Of a DNA stretch of 39,690 bases, positions 1 to 9,266 are shown piece after piece. A model generated the notes under the pieces. That model searched no databases and was not told the origin of the DNA. It saw only the letters and a program-made list of their open reading frames with translations. Position 1 is the first letter of the stretch; each line of letters begins with the position of its first letter. A program made the translations under genes and the position numbers. The stretch lies in NCBI RefSeq assembly GCF_004168285.1, contig NZ_SEWF01000048.1, positions 1 through 39,690 on the forward strand, read 5' to 3'. Origin of the DNA: Emticicia agri (GTDB lineage: Bacteria; Bacteroidota; Bacteroidia; Cytophagales; Spirosomataceae).

Positions 1-911
1 CCCACTTGTAACTTATGGACTTTCATTCCAAACTCAACAGGTTTATTTTCTTTCCCCCTAACAATGGGTCTGATATAGGGCTTATATAAACTTACTATTC
101 GATTTGGTATTTTGGCTTGATGGTGTAAATATCTCTGCCTTTGTTGCTGATAAACCAACTTAATGGTTTTAAAGGTTTCTGCCTCTGCAATGCTTAATCC
201 TTTCGCCTGGGTTTGATTGAGCAGTAATTGATATGCTTCTATTGCTTTGTACAATAGCTTCAATAAAGCATTTTGCCTACTTCTAGTTTTCCGATGGCTT
301 TTCTTCCGCAATTTACTGTAAGCGACATACTTAATCTTCTGTTCTTTAAACTTTGAACGCGGTAACTTGATTCGATAAGTGCTACAAAGTGAAGGAATTT
401 GTTTCTCCCACAACCACTGACACGACTCCCAAAGCAACTTTACATCTGTGGGAAAGCGAATGTAGACCTCATAGCATGAAGCGTCCATCGATACTACCTG
501 CTTATCAGGTATCTCTTGTTTCCATTGGCTAATCAGAGTTTGTTGAAAAACACCCAAATCAATATGTTTTGCCAGATAGGTTCGTACATTAGACACAAAA
601 GCATTATCTCGAATCATTTGATAATCTTTCAGTTGAACGCCACAAAACATCTGTATTGCCCAGTCAGTGTTCAACCTCTCCAACAATTTTTCATCACTTA
701 ATTTTAGATAATGCTTTAGAAACATCAAACCAAAATAGCCTTGTGCAGGTAATAGTGAGGGAGAACCTACTTTCGTTCTTTTTTGAGGTAATAGCTTAAC
801 CAGAGCGGGCCAATCAATAGTTTGGTAAATAGCTCCCAATTCTGTCTTATTCTTGAAAATATACAATCGGGAAAAATTTGGAGAATCCAAGTCGATTAGA
901 GTAAATTGCAT
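1..911 (-). CDS. IS transposase, DDE type, partial (runs off left edge)
   Basis: An open frame of 303 codons starts at the ATG at 911..909 on the minus strand and is still open at base 1, so the C-terminal part is missing. The N-terminal third resembles the DUF772 (InsH-type N-terminal) domain of IS5/IS1182-group transposases, with a YFGLMFLKHYLKLSDE-like helix region. A VVSMDASCYEV stretch at about residue 140 should carry the first catalytic Asp, and a later PYIRPIVRGK segment is typical of this group just before the second catalytic block. The remaining catalytic residues lie outside the window, so activity cannot be judged. No stop or frameshift is visible. The element sits next to the susD-like gene, and its inner end must lie between 912 and about 1040. 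Family assignment is by eye; the IS subgroup is uncertain. Confidence 0.85.
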   Translation of the reverse strand, partial: MQFTLIDLDSPNFSRLYIFKNKTELGAIYQTIDWPALVKLLPQKRTKVGSPSLLPAQGYFGLMFLKHYLKLSDEKLLERLNTDWAIQMFCGVQLKDYQMIRDNAFVSNVRTYLAKHIDLGVFQQTLISQWKQEIPDKQVVSMDASCYEVYIRFPTDVKLLWESCQWLWEKQIPSLCSTYRIKLPRSKFKEQKIKYVAYSKLRKKSHRKTRSRQNALLKLLYKAIEAYQLLLNQTQAKGLSIAEAETFKTIKLVYQQQRQRYLHHQAKIPNRIVSLYKPYIRPIVRGKENKPVEFGMKVHKLQV

Positions 912-948
912 CCGTATTTTATTGTTTTCGCAGACACAAAATACGAAA

Positions 949-986
949 AACCCCGATATATGCCAAATCTGTGCATATTCGGGGTT
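949..986 (-). terminator. GC-rich hairpin upstream of the transposase, terminator-like or IS-end structure
   Basis: Arms at 949-963 and 973-986 (AACCCCGA...TCGGGGTT) pair over about 14 bp with one bulged base. Read on the minus strand the hairpin is followed by TTTTTCG, so it could stop transcription entering the IS from the susCD side. It could also be part of the IS terminus. With the other IS end outside the window the two cannot be told apart. Confidence 0.5.
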
Positions 987-1041
987 TATTTATTTTCTAA
1001 AATATTGATAGTCAAATAATTACCCTATAAAAGGAAAGCCT

Positions 1042-1080
1042 AAAAAAACGGGGTATTGCGTTGGCAATACCCCATTTTTT
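1042..1080 (-). terminator. Rho-independent terminator of the susCD-like operon
   Basis: A perfect 10-bp stem, GGGGTATTGC (1050-1059) and GCAATACCCC (1064-1073), has a 4-nt loop. It is flanked by A-runs and T-runs, so it can work on both strands. It lies 20 bases after the stop codon of the SusD-like gene, and on that strand the stem is followed by seven T. Confidence 0.85.
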
Positions 1081-1100
1081 ATGAATAAAACAGCTAAGAA

Positions 1101-2462
1101 TTAATATCCCGGATTCTGAATAAGAGATTTGTTGGTGTCAATCTCACGTTGTGGAATCGGAATAACTAATTTATTATCACTGAAAGGCAAAGTACCTACA
1201 TTTTTCTTGATACGTTTGGCATCATGAATCTGTTGACCTTCAAATGCTAATTCAAACTTACGCTCTGCTAACACATCATTGATTGTAACAGTTGCTAAAG
1301 GAGTAGCACCTGCTCTGTTTCTGATTAAGTTCACATCAGCCAAAGGAGTAGCACCTGTAGTAGTACCTAAGCGCAAGTTAGCTTCTGCACGTATAAGGTA
1401 CATTTCAGCTAAACGAACCACTGGTACATCGCCAAATTGGTCTAAGAATTTAGCTGTAAAAGTATTACCCGAAGCTCTTACGAAAAAGATACCTCTTGGG
1501 TCATCTGCCGGATACAGATTAAGGTGTTTGGTTTGTACACGAATATCACCACGACCCTGATAAGTAGAAGGAGCATAGTATAAATTCATATTGTTGGCGC
1601 CATCCTGGTCAGAAACCGTAATCTGAAATATAATTTCTCCATCGTTAGTTGCATCAGAAAAAACGGCATCAAACGAATCTTCTAATGAGAACTGCGCCCC
1701 TTGAATTACTCTGTTGGCAGCATCACGGGCAGCCGCATAGTTACTTTGTTGTAAATATACTCTCGCTAAAATAGCCTGTGCCGCACCTTTAGACGCAAAA
1801 CCAAATTGTTCGTCAACATTATAAGCCGGAACATTAGGTAAAAGAGTTTCTGCTTTAGTTAGGTCTTCTATTACCTGTGCATAAATAGCCGCCACAGTTG
1901 CTCTTGGACGAAAATCAGCATCAGTTACGCCACGGGTAGGAGTAGTAACTAAAGGTATGCCCAAGTTTGCGTTGGCATCTCCATCACCCCAGGCCTTAGC
2001 CCATAGTCTTACTAAATCGAAATACACTAAACCACGGATAAAACGTGCCTCGCCTTCTACCGTATTTTTCTTCGCTGCATCAACTTTATCAAGGGCAGAT
2101 AATACGTTGTTAGCAATGTTAATCGTATTGTAACCTGCTAACCAGGTTGCCTGAGTCTGGCCGTTTGTGGTAGTAAAAGTTTTGCGCCACATTTCATCTA
2201 ATGTTGTAAATGTTCCGGCAAATCTCACTTCTGATTCATCACCCAACAAATCACCTGAATACTGGATAGCTCCACCATAAAGGTTAGTACTGCTAAGTGC
2301 ATCATAAGCACCGGTAAGGGTTACTTCAACTGCCTGCGAATTGGAAAGGGCTTCTGACTCATCAATGGAAGCTGTTGGTAAAACGTTCAACTGGCTGTCA
2401 CAACTTGTCATAAATGCAACAGTTGCGCCAATAAATAACCAATTTTTTATATTTTTATTCAT
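1101..2462 (-). CDS. RagB/SusD-family nutrient-binding outer-membrane lipoprotein
   Basis: The product is a 453-residue SusD-type lipoprotein. The N-terminus has a lysine-containing signal peptide ending in a lipobox (MTSC, acylated Cys21) followed by DSQLNVLPTAS, typical of SusD proteins. The body carries the usual helical TPR-like stretches (ARFIRGLVYFDLVRLW near residue 140, ARVYLQQSNYAAARDAANRV) and the C-terminal RagB signature VRLAEMYLIRAEANLRLG, with a final NPGY. Family members sit on the cell surface as a lid over the paired SusC transporter and bind oligosaccharides or peptides. The gene lies 64 bases downstream of the SusC-like gene on the same strand and is followed by a strong terminator, so the two form an operon. 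No glycoside hydrolase, protease or FecR/sigma pair is visible beside it. The substrate is unknown. Confidence 0.95.
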   Translation of the reverse strand: MNKNIKNWLFIGATVAFMTSCDSQLNVLPTASIDESEALSNSQAVEVTLTGAYDALSSTNLYGGAIQYSGDLLGDESEVRFAGTFTTLDEMWRKTFTTTNGQTQATWLAGYNTINIANNVLSALDKVDAAKKNTVEGEARFIRGLVYFDLVRLWAKAWGDGDANANLGIPLVTTPTRGVTDADFRPRATVAAIYAQVIEDLTKAETLLPNVPAYNVDEQFGFASKGAAQAILARVYLQQSNYAAARDAANRVIQGAQFSLEDSFDAVFSDATNDGEIIFQITVSDQDGANNMNLYYAPSTYQGRGDIRVQTKHLNLYPADDPRGIFFVRASGNTFTAKFLDQFGDVPVVRLAEMYLIRAEANLRLGTTTGATPLADVNLIRNRAGATPLATVTINDVLAERKFELAFEGQQIHDAKRIKKNVGTLPFSDNKLVIPIPQREIDTNKSLIQNPGY

Positions 2463-2526
2463 TTTGTCTGATTGCTTTAAATAATTAAAAAAGAATACTG
2501 CTTTCTATTTTATAACGAAATAGAAA

Positions 2527-5500
2527 TTAGAAACTAATATTTAAACCACCCATAATTGTTTGTGCTTGTGGTGTAGTATAGAAGTCGTAACCTAAAGCAA
2601 TATTTGAAACCACATCATCGGCATTAACTTCCGGATCCCAACCTGAATATTTGGTAAAGGTCAATAAGTTTTGTCCGGTTATATATAATCTTACATTACT
2701 TATTTTAGCTTTGTTAAGAAGCGATTTTGGTAGATTATAGGCCAATGTTACGTTACGCAGACGAACGAATGAACCATCTTCAATGAAACGACTTGATGGC
2801 TGAGCACCATTGTTATAGAATAAACGTGCTTGTGGTACTCTTGTATTTGTATTCTGAGGAGTCCAGGCATCTAATTGGTTTACTGTCTGGTTATCTTCAA
2901 AACGGCCATTAGCCGACGAGTAACGACCTACGCCATAGAAATTTAGTTTATTACCGAATACGCCATTGAAGAATACACTCAACTCAATACCTTTATAGCT
3001 GAAAGTATTGGTAACACCACCAATCCATTTAGGAAGCGCACTACCTACAATAGCACGTTGTGCCTGGCTGTAAACGTTGGTTGTTTCTCTGCTCAATGAA
3101 CCATCAGCATTTGGTGTATTTTTATAGAATAAAGCATCACCATTGGCAGGGTCAACACCAGCATACTCTACTGTATAGAATACACCTAATGGCTGGCCTT
3201 CTACGGCACGGCTCATGTTGTTTAACCCACCTTCAATTACTTGTCCTTGAAGGTTAGTAATTTTATTAGTGTTGGTTGAGGCATTCAAGCTGGTTTTCCA
3301 TTTGAATTGTCCAACAAGGTTATCTGTGTTTAATACAAATTCAAATCCTTTGTTATACAATGAACCAACGTTTTTCAACTGTGTAGCGAAACCAGTAGTA
3401 CCCGGTACGTTTACATTCAACAACAAACCTGAAGTATTTTTTTCGTAGTAATCAATCTCACCATTGATACGGTTTTTCAGGAATCCGAAGTCTAAACCAA
3501 CATCAATTTGTTGTGTAGTTTCCCAACTTAAATCAGGGTTCGCCAATTGAGCAGGAGCTTGTCCCGGCAAAGTACCATAACCGGCACCACCCGCAAACAA
3601 ACCTAAGTGACCGAAGTTAGCGATTTCGGCATTACCGGTTTTACCCCAGCTTGCACGCAATTTCAGGAAGCTGATGGCTTCAACATTTTTCAGGAAGTTT
3701 TCTTCAGTCAGAATCCAGCCCGCAGATACCGCAGGGAAGAAACCATAACGATTGTCTTTACCGAAACGTGAAGAAGCATCGGTACGTGCACTCAAACCAA
3801 GCAAGTATCTTTCATTAAATTTGTAGTTGATACGTGCAAAGTAAGAAAGGAAATTATAATTGGTTTCTGCCGAACTTGCGTCAGTTTTACGAGCCGCACT
3901 GGCAATCATACGGTAAGCATCTGAAGGAAAATCTCTACCTTCAGCTACATTAGATTTTGACAGGGAGTTCTGGAACGACATACCTGCTGTGGCATCAAAT
4001 GCGTGTACACCAATTACATTGTCATATACAAAATAATTGTTGGTATTGTAGTTTTCTACTCTCACAAAACGGTTATAACCATACCCTTGCGGAGCACTAA
4101 AGTTACGTTGTGTTTTGCTGTTATAATATTGTTCTTCCTGTTGGTTCAATAAATCTATGGCTACCTCAGTACGGAATTTTAAGCCTTTGAAGAATCTATA
4201 TTCACCAAATGCGTTACCAATATTACGGTGTACATTTGTATTATAGTAAGCATTCCCTAAGTTGATTAAGGCATTATAATAAATCGGAATTGAAATATCA
4301 CCCGGAGGCATACCTACAGGTAATCCTGTTTCAGGGTCAGTTGCCGGAGTCATTGGCGGAAGTGCCACTAACTGTTGAGGGTTATCAAACTGACGGTCGC
4401 CCGATACACGTTGATTGAATGAACGTGTAATACCCATATTCATACCCACGGTTAGTTTGTCAGTAACTTTATGGCTAAGGTTCAGACGACCAGCCAAACG
4501 ATTGAAAGCATTACCTGCCAGAATACCGGTCTGATCTAAAAACTGACCTGACATGAAAATAGTCGTTTTTTCCGAACCACCACTTACACTTAAATCATAT
4601 TGTTGTGAAGGCGCATCCTGATAAGCCAGTTTTGACCAGTTAGTATTGGCCTGATTGGCAGTACCTAAAGTTCCTAAACTTTGTGTTACGAAGAAACTCT
4701 CCATGTATTGAGAATACGAATCAGGGTCATTTACATCGTAACCTTCAATCGCATCAGAGTTGGCTGCTGCCTGACGATAAAAATTAATATATTGCTCGGT
4801 ATTCAAAAACTGCAATACATTGGTTGCTTTGCTTTTACCATATTGTACACCGAAAGTAACATTAGTCTTACCTGCTTTACCTTTTTTGGTAGTAATCAGA
4901 ATTACCCCATTGGCAGCACGAGCACCATAGATAGCTCCGGCAGAAGCATCTTTCAGAATCTCGATAGACTCAATATCCTGTGGGTTAATGTCTACCGTAG
5001 GGTTGGTAGCACCTCCGGCCACTGAAAGGTCGCCTTGTGTCATCGGAATACCATCAATCACATATAATGGTTCGTTAGAAGCTGATACCGATGATTGCCC
5101 GCGTACACGTATCTGAATACCTTGTGCTAATTTACCAGTACCCTGGTTAATTTGTACACCGGCAGCTTTACCCTGAATACTCTGCTCAAAAGTAGTAACA
5201 GGCATATCTGCTACATCGCTACCTTTGATTTTAACGATATTACCTGTCAGGTCACGTTTGATTTGAGAACCATAACCGGTAACAACCACTTCATTCAAGG
5301 TTTGCGTAGCAGGAACAAGGGTAAAATCTACGATGCTACGATTGTTTACCGTTTGCTCTAAAGAAGTAAAGCCGATAAAACTTGCCTGAAGCACCGCATT
5401 GTTAGGAACAGCAATTCTGTAGCTTCCGTCCACATTGGTGGTTGTACCCCTTGTTGTACCTTTTACTGTAATTGAAACTCCTGGTAGTGGACTACCATCT

Positions 5501-5610
5501 TCTGTTGAGGTAACTTTCCCCGTTACATCAACATCTTGTGCATTTCCCCAGAAAGAAATAAAGAGGAATAGACAACCTAATGAAACCCGTAAAAGTTTGT
5601 TCATTCGCAT
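2527..5610 (-). CDS. SusC/RagA-type TonB-linked outer-membrane transporter
   Basis: The 1027-residue protein has the full SusC layout. It has a signal peptide ending near FWGNAQ (residue 25), a carboxypeptidase-D-regulatory-like domain at about 28-100 (VTGKVTS...GSPLPGVSITVKGT), and a LNEVVVTGYG segment at about 104-113 that opens the plug. The plug runs to about residue 240 (ARAANGVILITTKKGK), then a long beta-barrel ends in the hydrophobic strand MGGLNISF. These proteins import substrates passed on by the SusD lid, using TonB energy. ATG codons for residues 1 and 3 are both possible starts. Length matches the family, and no frame damage was seen. No FecR-interacting N-terminal extension is present, so anti-sigma control is unlikely. 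The substrate cannot be inferred. Confidence 0.96.
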   Translation of the reverse strand: MRMNKLLRVSLGCLFLFISFWGNAQDVDVTGKVTSTEDGSPLPGVSITVKGTTRGTTTNVDGSYRIAVPNNAVLQASFIGFTSLEQTVNNRSIVDFTLVPATQTLNEVVVTGYGSQIKRDLTGNIVKIKGSDVADMPVTTFEQSIQGKAAGVQINQGTGKLAQGIQIRVRGQSSVSASNEPLYVIDGIPMTQGDLSVAGGATNPTVDINPQDIESIEILKDASAGAIYGARAANGVILITTKKGKAGKTNVTFGVQYGKSKATNVLQFLNTEQYINFYRQAAANSDAIEGYDVNDPDSYSQYMESFFVTQSLGTLGTANQANTNWSKLAYQDAPSQQYDLSVSGGSEKTTIFMSGQFLDQTGILAGNAFNRLAGRLNLSHKVTDKLTVGMNMGITRSFNQRVSGDRQFDNPQQLVALPPMTPATDPETGLPVGMPPGDISIPIYYNALINLGNAYYNTNVHRNIGNAFGEYRFFKGLKFRTEVAIDLLNQQEEQYYNSKTQRNFSAPQGYGYNRFVRVENYNTNNYFVYDNVIGVHAFDATAGMSFQNSLSKSNVAEGRDFPSDAYRMIASAARKTDASSAETNYNFLSYFARINYKFNERYLLGLSARTDASSRFGKDNRYGFFPAVSAGWILTEENFLKNVEAISFLKLRASWGKTGNAEIANFGHLGLFAGGAGYGTLPGQAPAQLANPDLSWETTQQIDVGLDFGFLKNRINGEIDYYEKNTSGLLLNVNVPGTTGFATQLKNVGSLYNKGFEFVLNTDNLVGQFKWKTSLNASTNTNKITNLQGQVIEGGLNNMSRAVEGQPLGVFYTVEYAGVDPANGDALFYKNTPNADGSLSRETTNVYSQAQRAIVGSALPKWIGGVTNTFSYKGIELSVFFNGVFGNKLNFYGVGRYSSANGRFEDNQTVNQLDAWTPQNTNTRVPQARLFYNNGAQPSSRFIEDGSFVRLRNVTLAYNLPKSLLNKAKISNVRLYITGQNLLTFTKYSGWDPEVNADDVVSNIALGYDFYTTPQAQTIMGGLNISF

Positions 5611-5959
5611 TCTAGTTTGTTATAGGATTAATTAAAGAAATTAAAAATAAATGAAAAAAAGACAATTACCTCACATATAAGAGTGAAAAATGTTAATAAT
5701 ACGCTTTTTATACAAGACAAACTTGTAATAATTCAAAAATGACACATAATAGAGACGTCGAAAAACTAAATAAATGGTAGATAAATAAAAATATTAGCCT
5801 GTTTAGTTTTGAATAAAATGAATATAGTATTGTTTAGTTTTATAAAAATGATTGATTCAAATTTTAGATATAAGCCAGTAAAATGGCTATCAAAAAGCAA
5901 ATCATACAGACCAAAGACGTGAAAATAAAATAAGGTGCTGTCGATTAGCCAAACAATTT
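5611..5959. other. AT-rich intergenic region upstream of the SusC-like gene
   Basis: These 349 bases hold no credible ORF. They should contain the susCD promoter on the minus strand, but no clean TAnnTTTG element was found. A short dyad TACAAG-N5-CTTGTA (5711-5727) and a weak hairpin AGCCA/TGGCT (5873-5888) are the only structures seen. The second could end the minus-strand AHSA1 transcript. Confidence 0.4.
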
Positions 5960-6430
5960 TTAATTTTTTGTTAATTTATCCAAAGTTTCTTCTAATCTGT
6001 CAAAATTTTCTTCGTTTGCTCCAATAATAAAATCTTTCAGTTTTTGGTAAACATGAGAGGCACTTATGGTCATAGCGTAAGTTAATTGAGTATGATTAGG
6101 AGTATCAGTAGCTGTAAAAGTAACCACACCCCAGTAGTCAGGGCCACTGTCGTGGTGAAAGACTATTTTTTCGAAAGAAACAATTTCTTTAAATATAATT
6201 TTGTTTTTATATGCCTTGCTGTCAGGGCCATACATGGTAAAACTCCATAAGCCATCAGGTCTTAAATCGAAACTGTGAAAGGTATTGGTAAACCCTTTTG
6301 GCCCCCACCATTGGGCTAAAATTTCAGGATTTGTATAGGCTTCAAACAATAATTCTTTTGATACAGGAATAATATGGGTAGTAACAATTGCCGGAACAGA
6401 CTCAACAACAGGTTTTTGTGCAGAATTCAT
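5960..6430 (-). CDS. SRPBCC-fold protein, AHSA1 (Aha1-C-like, COG3832) type
   Basis: This 156-residue cytosolic protein resembles AHSA1-domain proteins. It has an early ELLFEAYTNPEILAQWWGPKG motif (Pro/Trp-Trp-Gly-Pro hallmark near residues 31-45), a DLRPDGLWSFTMYGPD strand pair, and a C-terminal long helix (GANEENFDRLEETLDKL). The SRPBCC fold forms a deep hydrophobic ligand pocket, and the ligand here is unknown. The gene stands alone on the minus strand, divergent from the phosphopantetheinyl transferase gene. A TATATTTG element (minus strand, 6477..6470) fits a -7 box about 40 bases before the ATG, but no well-spaced -33 box was found. Family assignment is firm; the physiological role is not known. 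Confidence 0.85.
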   Translation of the reverse strand: MNSAQKPVVESVPAIVTTHIIPVSKELLFEAYTNPEILAQWWGPKGFTNTFHSFDLRPDGLWSFTMYGPDSKAYKNKIIFKEIVSFEKIVFHHDSGPDYWGVVTFTATDTPNHTQLTYAMTISASHVYQKLKDFIIGANEENFDRLEETLDKLTKN

Positions 6431-6574
6431 GGAAAACAGCCAGTGATTAGGTTATGTATGTGATTCAGACAAATATAAAAAATATTCTGAATCAAACGCA
6501 GGTTTTCAGTTTATTATCTTTTATTTACAAATCAATTAACATAGAAAGACCATAGAAAAGTAGTAGTTTCAGAT

Positions 6575-7207
6575 ATGCCCATTATTATAGAAAAACAATA
6601 TAGCAACCAGGCGCATGTAGCAGTATGGCATATTACCGAGTCTCATGATGAACTACAGGCTATGTTACCTTCTGCAATTCTGACAGATGCTGAACTGGCA
6701 GATATTCGTCATGCTCAAAAGCAGATTGAGTTTTTTTGTAGCAGATTAACCATTAAATATCTGGTTGATAAATTAGGAATCGGGTATCTGGGTATTAAAA
6801 AAGATGAATATGGTAAACCTTACCTGGTAGGTTCTAATTGGCATTTTTCGTTGACGCATACGGCCGAATACATAGCAGTAGTCATGCACCCAAGCAGGCC
6901 ATTAGGCGTAGATATGGAGCAGCCCAGCGAGAAGCTTTTAAGAATTGCCCATAAGTTTTTGTCTGAAACCGAAAGAAACGATGCCGATAGTGATTCAGAT
7001 AAACTCTGTATTTACTGGTCGGCTAAAGAAGCATTGTATAAACTCTATGGTAAGCGAAAGATTATTTTTATTGATAACCTGCTCATCTGCCCATTCAGAA
7101 AAAACCAGCAGGTTATCAATGGACGGCTCAGAATCAACGAGATTGATGAACAATACACATTGATTGTTGAGAGAATAGCGCAATATTATTTAGTTACAGT
7201 TTGTTAG
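6575..7207 (+). CDS. 4'-phosphopantetheinyl transferase, Sfp-type
   Basis: The 210-residue enzyme should transfer the 4'-phosphopantetheine arm from CoA to a serine of acyl- or peptidyl-carrier proteins. The family's Mg/CoA signatures are visible: GVDMEQ (Asp113, Glu115) and WSAKEALYK (Trp148, Lys151, Glu152, Lys156), plus the FSLTHT segment (residues 91-96) upstream. Length fits a compact Sfp-like enzyme. It is probably the holo-carrier synthase for fatty-acid or aryl-polyene/flexirubin type carriers, but no such cluster is in the window, so the partner is unknown. Its stop lies 15 bases from the stop of the convergent SirB1-like gene, and no terminator was recognised between them. Confidence 0.93.
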   Translation: MPIIIEKQYSNQAHVAVWHITESHDELQAMLPSAILTDAELADIRHAQKQIEFFCSRLTIKYLVDKLGIGYLGIKKDEYGKPYLVGSNWHFSLTHTAEYIAVVMHPSRPLGVDMEQPSEKLLRIAHKFLSETERNDADSDSDKLCIYWSAKEALYKLYGKRKIIFIDNLLICPFRKNQQVINGRLRINEIDEQYTLIVERIAQYYLVTVC

Positions 7208-7222
7208 AAACGGTTTCGGAAA

Positions 7223-8071
7223 CTATTCTGACATTAACTTTAAGATATGCTCAATTTCTCTCACCCGCTCAACGTCTGATACTTTCTCAAACGATACTAT
7301 CAGATTACGTAATACCCGGCAAACTATATCCAGATTGGTACAAGGCTGATAAAAACTGTCTTGTGGCAATAAGTGCATTTGTTTAATATAATTGCTTATA
7401 TCTACTTTGGTAAAAATGAGCCCCCGGTTAAATACATTGATATAAAATTGTATCTGCGGATTCTTGTAAGTCAGTACAAATAAGCTTGGCAGATTTACGC
7501 CACTCACCGGCATGCCTAAGCGCCGGGCAATAAGCATATAAATCACACAAAGCGAAATCGGGTTGCCTTTTTTCTGCTCAAATACCTGATTGAGCATAGA
7601 GTTGGCAGGTGAATGGAAGTTTTTAGTGTTTGATAAAAACTTATATTTTTCAAAAAATACCTGATTCAATATTCTTACCTGATCATGCGGGTGCAAATCG
7701 TCTCTGAACTCCAACCATACATCAAAATAAATATCGTTAATACTCTGCCGCAACTTTTCCAGACTTAAATCGGGGTACTGATAAGTGGCTACTATCCACA
7801 TCCCCTCCAAAAGGTCCTGAAATCCTCCCTTTTTCCATTCCAGCAAGCGGGTTGTTAGCAAACCATATTGTAAGTCGTGAATTAAGTCTTCTATTTTCTT
7901 TTGTAATACCGGATTTAATCCGTTCTCCTGCCAGTGGTCTTCTAATAATGGAATAACAGACCCACCTATCGTTCGCAATTGCCTCTCTACGTGTTGCACT
8001 ACCTCAATGTCGTCGTCGTCGAGTAGTGTTACCAATGCTTTTATTTCCGATTCTTTCATAGCTATCCCCAT
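7223..8071 (-). CDS. SirB1-like (transglutaminase-related) protein with altered key positions
   Basis: The 282-residue protein matches the SirB1/transglutaminase-like family. An N-terminal helical part comes first, then NSMLNQVFEQKKGNPISL (about 157-174) and IARRLGMPVSGVNLP (181-195), which align with the family core (RRGIPISL...ARRLGLP..GVGLPGHF). In typical members a His follows the Gly-Val-x-x-Pro segment and an Asp sits in the later IDPF segment. Here Ser196 and Asn212 (INVFNRG) take those places, and a Cys (175) sits in the PISL helix. The protein may therefore be non-catalytic. The residue comparison is from memory of the family. The ATG for residue 1 is used here; the Met at residue 5 is an equal candidate. 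The gene diverges from galE. Confidence 0.82.
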   Translation of the reverse strand: MGIAMKESEIKALVTLLDDDDIEVVQHVERQLRTIGGSVIPLLEDHWQENGLNPVLQKKIEDLIHDLQYGLLTTRLLEWKKGGFQDLLEGMWIVATYQYPDLSLEKLRQSINDIYFDVWLEFRDDLHPHDQVRILNQVFFEKYKFLSNTKNFHSPANSMLNQVFEQKKGNPISLCVIYMLIARRLGMPVSGVNLPSLFVLTYKNPQIQFYINVFNRGLIFTKVDISNYIKQMHLLPQDSFYQPCTNLDIVCRVLRNLIVSFEKVSDVERVREIEHILKLMSE

Positions 8072-8171
8072 TCTGATTCATAAATAGTTGATTGTCAGCA
8101 AGCTACATGACCTTTCACTAACAAAATAAAACTTCAAAGCTCAAATTTTTCTAATTACACCTCTAAATTCA

Positions 8172-8179
8172 TACTTTTG
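8172..8179 (+). promoter_or_regulatory. Candidate -7 element for galE
   Basis: TACTTTTG matches the Bacteroidota TAnnTTTG consensus exactly and lies 63 bases before the galE start. No TTG was found at the expected -33 distance, so this is a partial match. Confidence 0.4.
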
Positions 8180-8242
8180 TTAAAAAAACAAACAATTTTG
8201 GTAAAAAACTTTTTTTCACACTAATCAGCCTATTTTTATCGT

Positions 8243-9262
8243 ATGAAAATTTTAGTAACAGGAGGTGCCGGATTCATTGGCTCACATACAGTAGTCGAAC
8301 TCACTAATGCGGGTTATGAACCTGTAATTATTGATAATTTTAATAACTCTGAAAAAACTGTACTAAAAGGGCTGAGAAGAATTCTGAAAAGACCCGTGAA
8401 GTATTACGAGAAAGATTGTAATGATGTAAAGGCATTAGAACAAATCTGCAAAAAAGAGAATATTGAGGGCGTAATACATTTTGCTGCGTATAAAGCAGTA
8501 GGAGAGTCGGTAGAAAAACCTTTAAAATATTATGAAAATAATATTGGCTCTACCCTGAAAGTGTTAGAAGTAATGCTGAAATTAGGTATCAAAAACCTTG
8601 TTTTCTCTTCTTCTTGTACGGTTTATGGCCAACCCGACGAAATTCCTGTAACAGAAGATACACCTCGTAAACCTGCGGCATCGCCATACGGCAATACTAA
8701 AACGATATGTGAAGATATTCTGCGTGATACCATTACAGCCGGAAATCCGCTAAAAATTATTGCCTTACGCTATTTTAACCCTATCGGGGCTCATCCGTCT
8801 GCCAATATAGGTGAGTTGCCAAGAGGTGTGCCAAGCAATCTGGTGCCTTTTATTACACAGACCGCTATCGGAATCAGACAAAAACTAACCGTATTTGGGA
8901 ACGATTATAACACTTCTGACGGTACTAACGTAAGGGATTTTATTCATGTGGTAGATTTGGCTAAAGCCCATGTTTCGGCATTAAAATTGCTCGCTACTCA
9001 GCAGGATAATTACTACAATGTATTTAATGTGGGTACCGGTAAAGGCAATACAGTTTTAGAAATTATCAAAGCATTTGAGAAAGTAAATAAGCTGAAACTG
9101 AATTATGAAATAGGTCCGCGTCGCCCGGGAGACGTAGAGAAAATCTATGGAAGTGTAGAGAAATCGGAGAAAGTAATGGGCTGGAAAACAGAAAAAACAC
9201 TGGAAGACAGTGTAAGAGATGCCTGGAGATGGGAAAAGAAAATAGCTAAAAACAAAAAATAA
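8243..9262 (+). CDS. galE: UDP-glucose 4-epimerase
   Basis: This 339-residue extended short-chain dehydrogenase interconverts UDP-glucose and UDP-galactose with bound NAD. The Rossmann motif GGAGFIG lies at residues 7-13. Catalytic Ser124 (in SSSCTVYG), Tyr149 and Lys153 (SPYGNTK) fall at the same numbers as in E. coli GalE, and the length is nearly identical. RPGDVEKIYGS near the C-terminus is the usual UDP-sugar binding segment. Its product feeds Leloir galactose metabolism and surface-polysaccharide synthesis. The rfbB gene follows on the same strand after a 232-bp gap that holds a large palindrome, so co-transcription is uncertain. Confidence 0.97.
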   Translation: MKILVTGGAGFIGSHTVVELTNAGYEPVIIDNFNNSEKTVLKGLRRILKRPVKYYEKDCNDVKALEQICKKENIEGVIHFAAYKAVGESVEKPLKYYENNIGSTLKVLEVMLKLGIKNLVFSSSCTVYGQPDEIPVTEDTPRKPAASPYGNTKTICEDILRDTITAGNPLKIIALRYFNPIGAHPSANIGELPRGVPSNLVPFITQTAIGIRQKLTVFGNDYNTSDGTNVRDFIHVVDLAKAHVSALKLLATQQDNYYNVFNVGTGKGNTVLEIIKAFEKVNKLKLNYEIGPRRPGDVEKIYGSVEKSEKVMGWKTEKTLEDSVRDAWRWEKKIAKNKK

Positions 9263-9266
9263 GTAG

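Noticed and set aside
1279-5635. Plus-strand ORFs opposite the susD and susC genes
   Set aside because: They are antisense shadows with no family resemblance and no start signals; the minus-strand genes explain the region.
5711-5727. TACAAG/CTTGTA dyad as a susCD operator
   Set aside because: Too short and AT-rich, with no second copy or matching regulator in view.
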